A DNA stretch of 64,000 nucleotides, taken from assembly GCA_963718145.1 (NCBI GenBank), contig CAVQYJ010000020.1:620001-684000 (forward strand), written 5' to 3'. Source of the stretch: UBA7672 sp963718145. GTDB taxonomy: Bacteria > Pseudomonadota > Alphaproteobacteria > Caulobacterales > Hyphomonadaceae. Shown one piece after another: positions 43,887 through 52,102 of the stretch. Made by a program: the position numbers and the translations under genes. The notes beneath the pieces are model-generated. The model did not search any database. It was not told the DNA's origin and worked only from the letters and a program-made list of their open reading frames with translations. Within the stretch, counting starts at the first letter, position 1, and each line of letters opens with the position of its first letter.

Positions 43887-45180
43887 ATGAAGGACTTCAT
43901 CCGCATCTGGGGCGCCCCGATCGCCATCGTCGATCCTCGGGATCATCGTGGCGCTGATGTTCGTGGCGCCTGCCCCGCCGAAGAAAGTCAAGATCGCGGG
44001 CGGCGCCGAAGGCGGCGCCTATGCTCAGGCGGCCGTGAAATACGCCGATGCGCTGCGGATGAAGGACATCGAGGTCGAGGTGATGACCACGGCCGGGTCG
44101 GTCGACAACCTCGCGAAGCTGAAGGCCAAGCAGGTCGACATCGGCATTGTGCAGACCGGCCTCGCCGGCGATCTTGGTGCGTTGGGCGTGCGCTCCCTCG
44201 GTGCAGTCTTCTATGAGCCGCTCTGGGTGTTCTACCGCGCCGATCTCCAGGTCGACGAGCTGCAGGATATTGCGGGCAAGCATGTCGCCATCGGGCCCGA
44301 AGGCTCCGGCGTGCGTGTCCTCTCGACGCTTCTCCTCGGCGAGGCGGGCGTCGAGCCCGCCGCCTTCACGCCCTCTGATCTGGCTGGCCAGGCCGCCGCC
44401 GCCGCCCTCAAGGCGGGCGAGATCGACGCAGCGCTTCTGGTCTCCGGCGCCACCACGTCATTCATCAGGGATCTGGTCTCAGACCCCAGCATCAAGTTGT
44501 TGTCGGTGCGCGAGGCGCACGCACTCGCCCGGCGGCATCCCTACCTCGACGAAGTTACGCTCTATCGCGGCGTCATCGACCTTGCGGCCATCCTGCCGAA
44601 GGAAGACGTGCTGCTGATCGCGCCTGCCGCGCAGATCGTCGTGCGCGACGACCTCCATCCCGCCATCCAGGCGCTGCTGATCGAGGCTGCTTTCGCCGAG
44701 CATGGCGGCGCGTCGATCCTTGCCGATGGCGGTGTCTTCCCCACGCCGCAGCTCTCCGACATCCCGCTCGCGGAGGAAGCCGAGCGCTACTACAAGAACG
44801 GCCCGACCTTCCTGCGCAGCGTGTTCCCCTACAGCGTCGCCAACTTCCTCGAGCGCGCCTGGGTGCTCGCCATCCCGTTGATCACGCTCCTGATCCCGCT
44901 GGTGCGCGCTGCGCCGCCGCTTTACCGGTGGCGCATCCGCCGCAAGATTTATGTCTGGTACAAAAGCCTGCGAGAACTTGAGCAGCAGGGCCGCGCCGCC
45001 GCCACTGCCGAAGAGCGCCAAGAGGTTCGCACCCGGCTTGCCGCCATGCAGGCCGAGACCGGCAACGTCCAGGTGCCGCTGAGCTACAATGACGACCTCT
45101 ATCGCCTTCGCAGCCATATCCGCTTCGTCGCCGAACTGGTCGACAGGCTCTCCGAGCAGGTCAAGCATGCGCGCGCATAG
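43887..45180 (+). CDS. TAXI-family solute-binding protein with C-terminal membrane helix (frameshifted)
   Basis: Solute receptor of the TAXI-TRAP type: IAGGAEGGAYAQAAVKYADALR, VDIGIVQTGLAGD and VAIGPEGSGVRVLSTLLL are the usual TAXI signatures. The start MKDFIRIWGAPIAIV is in one frame, and the rest (ILGIIVALMFVAPAPPKKV) in the next, because of an extra G at about 43932; the corrected protein is about 430 residues, with an N-terminal membrane anchor. Near residue 320 a second membrane segment AWVLAIPLITLLIPLV is followed by a basic, coiled-coil-prone tail. No TRAP permease genes adjoin it. It is an orphan TAXI protein, of unknown ligand. Confidence 0.82.
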
Positions 45181-45186
45181 TGTTGG

Positions 45187-45943
45187 CTACAGCCAGCCCG
45201 ATTCCTTGACTGTCTTGAGATAGGTTCGGCTCACCGGCGCTTCGGCGCCCGATTTCAGCTTGAGCGTCAGCCGCCCATCGCCCTTCACCACATCGGCGAG
45301 GCCCTGCTTGGCCACCCACCAGCTCCGGTGCGTCTGCAATCCTTCCATCCCGGCCAGCTCCCGCACCGCATCGGCCAGACGCATCAGGATCAGCTCCTGG
45401 CCGGCGCTGGTGTGGACACGAAGGTAGTGATCCTCCGATTCGACCGCGTAGATTTCGGCCGACCTCAGCTTGACCGGCAGCCGGTCGACGAAGGTCGCGC
45501 CGGGCGCCGCGTTCGCGACGGTTCCCGCCGCCGTGGCCGCAGGCTTTTCCATCACCTTCTCGATCAGTTGCGCCGCCGTCGTCAGCAAGGCCGAAACCAC
45601 CACGACATAGGTGAATTGCTCCCCCCACCACCCCAGCTGCGCTATGTCGCCGTCGGTCGCCTCTATGGCCACCAGCCCCAGCGTGATCGGGATCGAGATC
45701 AGGAGCGGAAACGACGGCGATCTTCGCTGCAACATGCGCCTTTGGCATCCAGCGCTCGAATACCAGCGGGTTCAGGAACACCGACGCCGTAACCCCAACT
45801 CCCATCAGCAGCGTCCAGTAAGTCACCCGCTCGGGGAAGAAGTTGATCTCGCCCGTGCCATAGACCCCGAGCCAAGCGAACCCGACCCCGAGGGCAAGGG
45901 TCACGGCCGCCCATTTGGCGATATTCACAGCCCAGGCCGGCAT
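45187..45943 (-). CDS. Membrane LytTR-domain regulator (frameshifted)
   Basis: A predicted 251-residue protein: four membrane helices (WAAVTLALGVGFAWLGVY, YWTLLMGVGVTASVFL, PLLISIPITLGLVAIEA, FTYVVVVSALLTTAAQL), then a C-terminal LytTR DNA-binding domain (residues about 155-250: FVDRLPVKLRSAEIYAVESEDHYLRVHTSAG, QTHRSWWVAKQGLADVV). The reading shifts at about 45715-45725, between helices two and three, where an extra base is likely. Membrane-anchored LytTR regulators sense a membrane signal and often act on a neighbouring gene. It is convergent with the TAXI gene. Confidence 0.78.
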
Positions 45944-46147
45944 CAGTCTCGATTAGCCCCGTCTTCTGGCGTTTCGCGGATGTATTTCGCGCTTCGCGAA
46001 CGGTTTAGCGCCTTGGCTCGCGAAGCAAAACCGGCGTTTCACGTAATCCGCGTGGCGCAGACCCGCGCCTCGCCCGATCCTGACTTGGCCGAGAGCAAAA
46101 CTCCGGCGATACGAGCAATTCGAAGCCCCGACTGAACGGAGTTCACA

Positions 46148-46609
46148 ATGAAACGCTTCCCCACCCTCTCGCCCTTCCTGGCGGCGCTCGCGACCTTTCC
46201 GGCTCTTGCCGTCGCGACGGCTCTGGTCCTGCCCCAACCGGCCATGGCCGAAACCCCAGCCAAGCTGACGCTGACCGTGACCGGCATCAAGGAAGCCAAG
46301 GGCGCCCTGATGATCGCGGTCTATGACAAGGCGGGGTATGACACCGACAAGGCCGTCGCCCAGGCCATGGCCCCGGTTTCGGCCACCACCGTCACCACCA
46401 CGATCGACCTCCTGCCCGGAAAATACGGCATCAAGCTGTTCCATGACGTGGATGGCGATGGGAAGATGGGCGCCAACCCGTTCGGCATGCCGATCGAGCC
46501 CTATGGCTTCTCCAACAACGCCCCGGCCCAGTTCGGCCCCGCCAAGTGGGACGCGGCGGCGTTCGACGTGACGGCGCCGTCCACTGCCCAAGCCATCAAG
46601 CTGAACTAG
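46148..46609 (+). CDS. Exported DUF2141 protein
   Basis: A 153-residue protein with a signal peptide (to AMA-E near residue 37) and the DUF2141 core: KLTLTVTGIKEAKGALMIAVYD, VTTTIDLLPGKYGIKLFHDVDGDGKMGANPFGMPIEPYGFSNNA. DVDGDGKMG resembles an EF-hand-like calcium loop. Periplasmic; function unknown. The next gene (carotenoid oxygenase) begins 11 bases after its stop, so they form an operon. Confidence 0.85.
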   Translation: MKRFPTLSPFLAALATFPALAVATALVLPQPAMAETPAKLTLTVTGIKEAKGALMIAVYDKAGYDTDKAVAQAMAPVSATTVTTTIDLLPGKYGIKLFHDVDGDGKMGANPFGMPIEPYGFSNNAPAQFGPAKWDAAAFDVTAPSTAQAIKLN

Positions 46610-46620
46610 GGGCGCCGAAC

Positions 46621-48102
46621 ATGACACTCGCTCTCTCTCGCCGCGCCCTCCTCGGTTCCGGCATCGCTGCTGGCGCCGCTCTCGCGATCGCTCCCTCTGG
46701 TTTCGCCGACACCAAGCCCGCCGCCTGGACTCTCGGCTACACCACCGCTCCCGCCCAGGGCTTCGGCCCCTCGTCGATGAAACTGGTCTCCGGCAAGGCG
46801 CCCGCCGGCCTTCAGGGCGCCCTCTACCGCAATGGCCCCTCCCAGTTCCGTTATGGCGACAGTTTCGCCAGCCACTGGTTCGACGGCGACGGCATGGTGC
46901 ATCGTATCGCCATCGAAGGCGGCAAGGCCGTCCACACCGGTCGCTTCGTCGAAACCGGAAAGCGCAAGGCCGAACAGGCAGCGAAGAAATTCCTCGCACC
47001 TGGCTTCTCGACCTCAGGCGACCCCTCCTACGCCGTCGGCAGCGCAGACGACGTCAACGCCGCCAACACTTCCGTGGTCATGTCGGGCGGCGAGATGCTG
47101 GCGCTGTGGGAAGCCGGCTCCGCCATCCGGCTTGATCCGGTGACGCTGGAAACGCGCGGAGCGAAAACCTGGCGGCCGGACCTCGCCGCCATGCCCTTCC
47201 TCGCCCACCCCAAGCGCGAGCCCGATGGCCGCCTGTGGAATCTCGCGGTCTCCAGCCTTTCCACCGGCGGCGGCCGTGTCGGCATCTACCGCATCGGCCC
47301 CACCGGCCAGCTCGAGGATTTCGGCATGGTCGATGTCGGCGCCGCGAGCTACATCCACGACTGGTCGATGACCGCGACCAAGCTCATCATCCTGGTCCAG
47401 CCCTGGATCAATGGCGGCGGCCGTCCCGGCATTGCCGCCTTCAAGTGGAAGCCGGAACTCGGCCTGCGCACGCTGATCGTCGACAAGGACGATCTGAAGA
47501 AGCAGCGCTGGGCCCAAGCGGATGCGCGCGCCTTCTACCACACCGGGGCAGGGTGGGAGGAAAGCGACGGGACGATCAAGCTCGATGTCTGCTTCTCGCG
47601 CGAGCCCGCGCTGGGCGTCGGCGGCGGCGTTTCGGAAATCCAGGGCAGGTACGAGCCCCGCAGCGATGCCTCCGGCGCAAGGCTCACGCAGATGGTTATC
47701 CCGCCCTCCGGAGACGCCAGGCTGATCGAGACAGGTCTCGCCGGAGAGTTCCCGCAGGTCGATCCGCGCTTCCACGGCCTCCGGCGCAGGCTCACCGCCA
47801 TTGTCGGCGGCGGCGCGCCAGGCCGCCCCGGCGCAACCACGCTTTATGTCCATGACTGGGATGGCGGAAAAACTCAGGCCTACGATTACGGGCCCGACTA
47901 CATCGCCGAGGAACACCTCTTCGTGCCCAAGCCCGGTGGCAGGACGGAGCGCGACGCCTGGCTGATCGGCACGAGCATCAATCTCGACGCCCGCCGCTCT
48001 GAGGTCTCTGTCTTCGACGCCTCCGACATCGAGGACGGCCCCGTCGTCACCTGGCGCGCCGACTATTCCTGGCCGCTGGGCTTCCACGGAACGTGGGCGT
48101 GA
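46621..48102 (+). CDS. Carotenoid cleavage oxygenase
   Basis: A 493-residue iron(II) dioxygenase of the RPE65/CCO family, cleaving a conjugated double bond in carotenoids, apocarotenoids or stilbenes. The N-terminus SRRALLGSGIAAGAAL is twin-arginine-like, indicating Tat export. Iron histidines are in LAHPKREPDG, YIHDWSMT, FYHTGAGWEE and GFHGTW, all four present. The propeller pattern NGPSQFRYGDSFASHWFDGDGMVHRI is typical. It forms an operon with the upstream DUF2141 gene. The substrate cannot be assigned; aromatic-stilbene members also lack distinguishing motifs. Confidence 0.9.
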   Translation: MTLALSRRALLGSGIAAGAALAIAPSGFADTKPAAWTLGYTTAPAQGFGPSSMKLVSGKAPAGLQGALYRNGPSQFRYGDSFASHWFDGDGMVHRIAIEGGKAVHTGRFVETGKRKAEQAAKKFLAPGFSTSGDPSYAVGSADDVNAANTSVVMSGGEMLALWEAGSAIRLDPVTLETRGAKTWRPDLAAMPFLAHPKREPDGRLWNLAVSSLSTGGGRVGIYRIGPTGQLEDFGMVDVGAASYIHDWSMTATKLIILVQPWINGGGRPGIAAFKWKPELGLRTLIVDKDDLKKQRWAQADARAFYHTGAGWEESDGTIKLDVCFSREPALGVGGGVSEIQGRYEPRSDASGARLTQMVIPPSGDARLIETGLAGEFPQVDPRFHGLRRRLTAIVGGGAPGRPGATTLYVHDWDGGKTQAYDYGPDYIAEEHLFVPKPGGRTERDAWLIGTSINLDARRSEVSVFDASDIEDGPVVTWRADYSWPLGFHGTWA

Positions 48103-48327
48103 GGCGCAGTCCGCGTCGCGGACGAATTGGCTCGAAGCGTGCGAGGGCCGGGATCGGGCCCAGCCTCGGACGCCTTGAGGCGCGACGGGCCGGGAACAGG
48201 AATCACCTCGCCGTGGAAACGGCGGGTGATCTCCACACTCCGTAACAAGAATTTAGACGCGCGTGTCCGCGAAGCGGCGTAAGCACACTGGCAATCAAAC
48301 ACGCCAGACCAGCGCCGCCTCCGCCCC

Positions 48328-49626
48328 ATGACCGTCTACCGCAACGTCGCGTCCCTCATCCTCGCCGTCATGCTGCTGCAGGCCGCTTCGGGCATCCTCA
48401 GCGTGTCGACGCCGCTGGCGCTCAGCTCCATGCAGGTGTCGGCGCTGGGCGTGGGCGTCGTTGCGGCCGTGTTCTCGGCCGGCTTCATGCTGGGCGCTTG
48501 GTTCGCGCCTGACGCGGTGCGCCAGGTCGGCCATATCCGCGCCTACTCGGCTGCGGCTGCAATCTACGCGGCAGGCATTCTCGGCATGGGGCTGGCCTTC
48601 GACCCCGTCGCCTGGGGGCCGCTCCGCTTTGCGCAGGGCGCGGCTTCCGCCGTGATGTTCACCGCCGCCGAAAGCTGGATCGCCGATTCGACGCCCCGCT
48701 CGAAGCGCGGCGGCGTCATGGGCATGTACCAGCTTCTCCTGAAAGTTGCGATGTCGTGTGGCCCGCTGCTGATCGTGGAACATGCGGCGCAGGATATCCG
48801 GCCCTTCATCTGGGCCGGCCTGCTGATGGTGCTCGCCGTCATCCCGCTCTGCGCCACGCGCCGCGCCCAGCCCGTGCTGCCCGACCGCGAAGCGCTCAGC
48901 CTCGCCAAGATGATGAAGATCCCGCCCGCGGCGCTCGCCGGCGCCATCGTCGCCGGCATCGCCAATACCGGCGTCACCAGCCAGCTTCCCCTCTATGCCC
49001 AGTCGCTTCAGCCGAACGCCGGCTCGGCCTCGGCCGCGTCGCTCTACATCGCTGCGATGCTGGGCGGCACGGTCACGCAGTGGCCAGCCGGATTGCTGTC
49101 TGACCGGATCGACCGGCGGCTTGTGGTGGCGGGCCTCGCCGCGATGGCGCTCGGCGCTTGCATCGCGCTGTTCCTGACGGCGGGAAAGGTATCCTTCTCG
49201 GTGACGGTGATGCTCGCGGCGCTGTGGGGCGCAGGCGCGCTGTCCTTCTATTCGGTCTCCGCCAGCCATGCGACTGACCGCACCGAGCCTGGACAGATCG
49301 CGCAGGTCATGTCCGGGATGCTGTTCATCTGGGCGGGCGGATCGGTGATCGGCCCCATCCTCACCGGCGTCACCGCCGACACGGAGCTCGGCCAGCCCGG
49401 CGTCTTCGCCGTCGTCTCGGCCCTCTACTTCGCCTTGTTCGCCGCCAACCTCTGGCGCGTGTCTGTGGTGAAGCGGCCAGGGGTGGAACAGCGCTCGCCC
49501 TTCGTCTCCGTTTCCGGCACCAGCGTGGTCGAGGGCGAGGTCGCCGGCGCCGCCCAGTCCGAGGCGGGGCCTGCGACTGCGTCGGGTCAGCCGGGCCTCA
49601 AGCCTGCCAGCTCGTCTGCCGACTAA
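48328..49626 (+). CDS. Major facilitator superfamily transporter
   Basis: A 432-residue integral membrane protein with 12 predicted helices. The MFS motif A-like loop is GLLSDRIDRRLVVAG after helix 8, and FAQGAASAVMFTAAESWIADSTPRSKRG marks helix 4 and its loop, close to the YcaD/CynX-like sub-group. The last 60 residues are a hydrophilic Ser/Ala-rich tail. No operon partner is obvious; the substrate is unknown. The 225 bases upstream hold no gene. Confidence 0.85.
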   Translation: MTVYRNVASLILAVMLLQAASGILSVSTPLALSSMQVSALGVGVVAAVFSAGFMLGAWFAPDAVRQVGHIRAYSAAAAIYAAGILGMGLAFDPVAWGPLRFAQGAASAVMFTAAESWIADSTPRSKRGGVMGMYQLLLKVAMSCGPLLIVEHAAQDIRPFIWAGLLMVLAVIPLCATRRAQPVLPDREALSLAKMMKIPPAALAGAIVAGIANTGVTSQLPLYAQSLQPNAGSASAASLYIAAMLGGTVTQWPAGLLSDRIDRRLVVAGLAAMALGACIALFLTAGKVSFSVTVMLAALWGAGALSFYSVSASHATDRTEPGQIAQVMSGMLFIWAGGSVIGPILTGVTADTELGQPGVFAVVSALYFALFAANLWRVSVVKRPGVEQRSPFVSVSGTSVVEGEVAGAAQSEAGPATASGQPGLKPASSSAD

Positions 49627-49749
49627 CTCCCGGCGGGCCGTTGAATCCCGAGGCGCTGCGCCGCGCGAGTGCCAAGTTGCCACGTGCGGCAGGGTGCGCT
49701 AATCGCCACGCTCGCGGGGCTGACAGCCCTCCCTCGAGGGGCGAATCTC

Positions 49750-50951
49750 ATGAACATCCACGAGCATCAGGCGAAAGACGTCCTGAGGCAGTTTGGCGTG
49801 CCCCTGGCCAGCGGCGTGGCTGTTTTTTCCCTCGATGAAGCAAAGCGCGCGATAGACACGCTGCCCGGACCGCTCTGGGTGGTGAAATCGCAGATCCACG
49901 CAGGCGGACGCGGCAAGGGCAAGTTCATCGAGAAGGATGCCGGAGAGAAGGGTGGGGTGCGCCTCGGCTTCTCCAGGGAAGCAGGCGCTTGAGCCATGTG
50001 AAGGCGATGCTCGGCAAGCATCTCGTCACCAAGCAAACGGGCGCCGCCGGCCGCCAAGTCAACCGCATCTACATCGAGGACGGCGCGGACATCGCGAAGG
50101 AACTCTACCTGTCGCTTCTTGTTGATCGTGGTTCAGGGCGTGTGGCGTTTGTCGCCTCCACCGAAGGCGGCATGGACATCGAACAGGTCGCGCACGACAC
50201 GCCCGACAAGATCATCACGTTGACGATCGACCCGTCGAAGGGCGTCACCGACGCCGACGCCGCCAAACTCTGTGATGCGCTCAACCTGAAGGACCAGGCC
50301 CGCACAGACATGCTCGGGTTGAGCAAGACGCTCTACAAGGCGTTCACCGAAAAAGACATGTCGATGCTGGAGATCAATCCGCTCATCGTCATGAAGAACG
50401 GCCGCGTGCGGGTGCTCGACGCAAAAGTGTCGTTCGACAACAACGCGCTGTTCCGCCACCCCGACATGCAGGCGCTGCGCGACAAGACCGAGGAAGACGA
50501 GAAGGAGATCGAGGCGGCGGAGTGGGACCTCGCCTACATCGCCCTCGACGGCACGATCGGCTGCATGGTCAACGGCGCGGGCCTCGCCATGGCGACCATG
50601 GACATCATCAAGCTCTATGGCGAAAGCCCCGCCAATTTCTGCGATGTCGGCGGCGGCGCCAGCGCCGAGAAGGTGACGGCAGCATTCAAGATCATCATGA
50701 AGGATCCCAACGTGAAGGGCATTCTCGTGAACATCTTCGGCGGCATCATGAAGTGCGACGTCATCGCCGAGGGCGTGCTCGCGGCGGTCAAGGAAACCAA
50801 CCTCAAAGTGCCCCTCGTCGTGCGTCTCGAAGGCACCAACGTCGAGAAGGGCAAGCAGATCATCCGCGATAGCGGCCTCAACGTGATCCCCGCCAACGAT
50901 CTCGACGACGCCGCCCAGAAGATCGTCGGCGCCGTGAAGGGCAGGAAATAG
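49750..50951 (+). CDS. sucC: Succinyl-CoA synthetase beta subunit (frameshifted)
   Basis: ATP-grasp subunit that with SucD converts succinyl-CoA to succinate with nucleotide phosphorylation in the TCA cycle. N-terminus MNIHEHQAKDVLRQFGVPL, then VVKSQIHAGGRGKGK in the first frame; from VKAMLGKHLVTKQTG onward the second. The break at about 49991 is one base missing (EAGALSHVKAMLG when restored). Mg and grip residues are in MLEINPLIVMKNG and NIFGGIMKCD. The corrected length is 400 residues. Ribosome site GAGGGGCG before ATG 49750. It is followed by sucD after four bases. Confidence 0.94.
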
Positions 50952-50955
50952 TCAC

Positions 50956-51867
50956 ATGTCCATCCTCGTCGACAGGAACACCAAGGTCCTGACCCAGGGC
51001 ATGACCGGGGCGACCGCCACGTTCCACTCGGAGCAGGGCATCGCCTACGGCACGCAGATGGTCGGCGGCGTCACGCCAGGCAAGGGCGGCCAGAAATGGC
51101 AGGGCGTGCTGCCGGACGGCACGAAGGTCGAACGGCCCTTGTGGAACACCGTCGCCGAGGCCAAGGCCGCCACCGGCGCGACCGCCACCGTGATCTATGT
51201 CCCGCCGAAATTCTGCGCCGCCGCCATCGAGGAAGCGATCGACGCCGGGATCCCGCTGATCGTCACCATCACCGAAGGCGTCCCCGTGCTCGACATGGTG
51301 CGCGTCAAGGACAAGCTGCTGAAGTCGAAGTCGCGCCTTGTCGGCCCCAACTGCCCGGGCGTCATCACTCCGGGGGAGTGCAAGATCGGCATCATGCCCG
51401 GCCATATCCACAAGCGCGGCTCGGTCGGCATCGTCTCACGCTCCGGCACGCTGACCTACGAGGCGGTGTTCCAGACCACGCAGGAAGGCCTTGGCCAGTC
51501 CTCTTGCGTCGGCATCGGCGGCGATCCCGTGAAGGGCACCGACTTCATCGACGTGCTCGAACTCTTCCTGAAGGATGACGAAACCAGGTCGATCGTCATG
51601 ATCGGCGAGATCGGCGGCTCGGGCGAGGAAGACGCCGCGCAATTCCTGAAGGACGAGGCGAAACGTGGCCGGAAAAAGCCGATGGTCGGCTTCATCGCCG
51701 GCCTCACCGCTCCCAAGGGTCGGACCATGGGCCATGCAGGGGCAATCGTTTCCGGCGGCAAGGGCGACGCCGAATCCAAGATCGCCGCGATGGAATCAGC
51801 GGGCATCCGGGTCTCTCCGTCGCCGGCGCGGCTGGGCAAGACGATGTCGGAGGTTTTGAAACGCTAG
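50956..51867 (+). CDS. sucD: Succinyl-CoA synthetase alpha subunit
   Basis: A 303-residue CoA-binding, phospho-histidine subunit. N-terminal Rossmann region MSILVDRNTKVLTQGMTGATATFHS, CoA-binding PPKFCAAAIEEAIDAG, the phospho-histidine in TMGHAGAIVSGGKG (H260). It starts four bases after sucC, so coupled translation is likely. A 24-base palindrome overlaps its stop codon. Confidence 0.97.
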   Translation: MSILVDRNTKVLTQGMTGATATFHSEQGIAYGTQMVGGVTPGKGGQKWQGVLPDGTKVERPLWNTVAEAKAATGATATVIYVPPKFCAAAIEEAIDAGIPLIVTITEGVPVLDMVRVKDKLLKSKSRLVGPNCPGVITPGECKIGIMPGHIHKRGSVGIVSRSGTLTYEAVFQTTQEGLGQSSCVGIGGDPVKGTDFIDVLELFLKDDETRSIVMIGEIGGSGEEDAAQFLKDEAKRGRKKPMVGFIAGLTAPKGRTMGHAGAIVSGGKGDAESKIAAMESAGIRVSPSPARLGKTMSEVLKR

Positions 51868-51877
51868 CGTTTCAAAA
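51854..51877. repeat. Perfect 24-base palindrome over the sucD stop codon
   Basis: TTTTGAAACGCT and its exact inverted copy AGCGTTTCAAAA abut at 51865/51866. As RNA it can form a 10-bp hairpin with a CTAG loop ending the sucD message. There is no T run, so it is not a typical terminator; it may be a protein-binding site or a stabilising 3' hairpin. The sucD TAG stop lies in the centre. Confidence 0.6.
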
Positions 51878-52102
51878 CAGGGTCGGAAGTGCTCAAGGGC
51901 TGATCGCCGGCGCGTAAGGCATGCACTTCCACCCTGATTTCGCGGCAGATTACGCCGTCGAAACGATCCGGTTACCGGTAACTGCGATATGAGCACAATG
52001 TCTCACCTCAAAGGGTTGAGTCGGCTCGCAAAAAGCGACATCTGAGCACCACCAAAAGGCGGGCGGAGCACGGGCTCCCATTCGCCCATCAGGACGACAT
52101 TC

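Noticed and set aside
43887..45180. TRAP transporter operon
   Set aside because: No DctQ/DctM-type membrane genes in the vicinity.
48295..49683. 462-codon leftward frame opposite the MFS gene
   Set aside because: Rich in Arg/Gly/Asp/His with no family pattern; it mirrors the clear MFS transporter.
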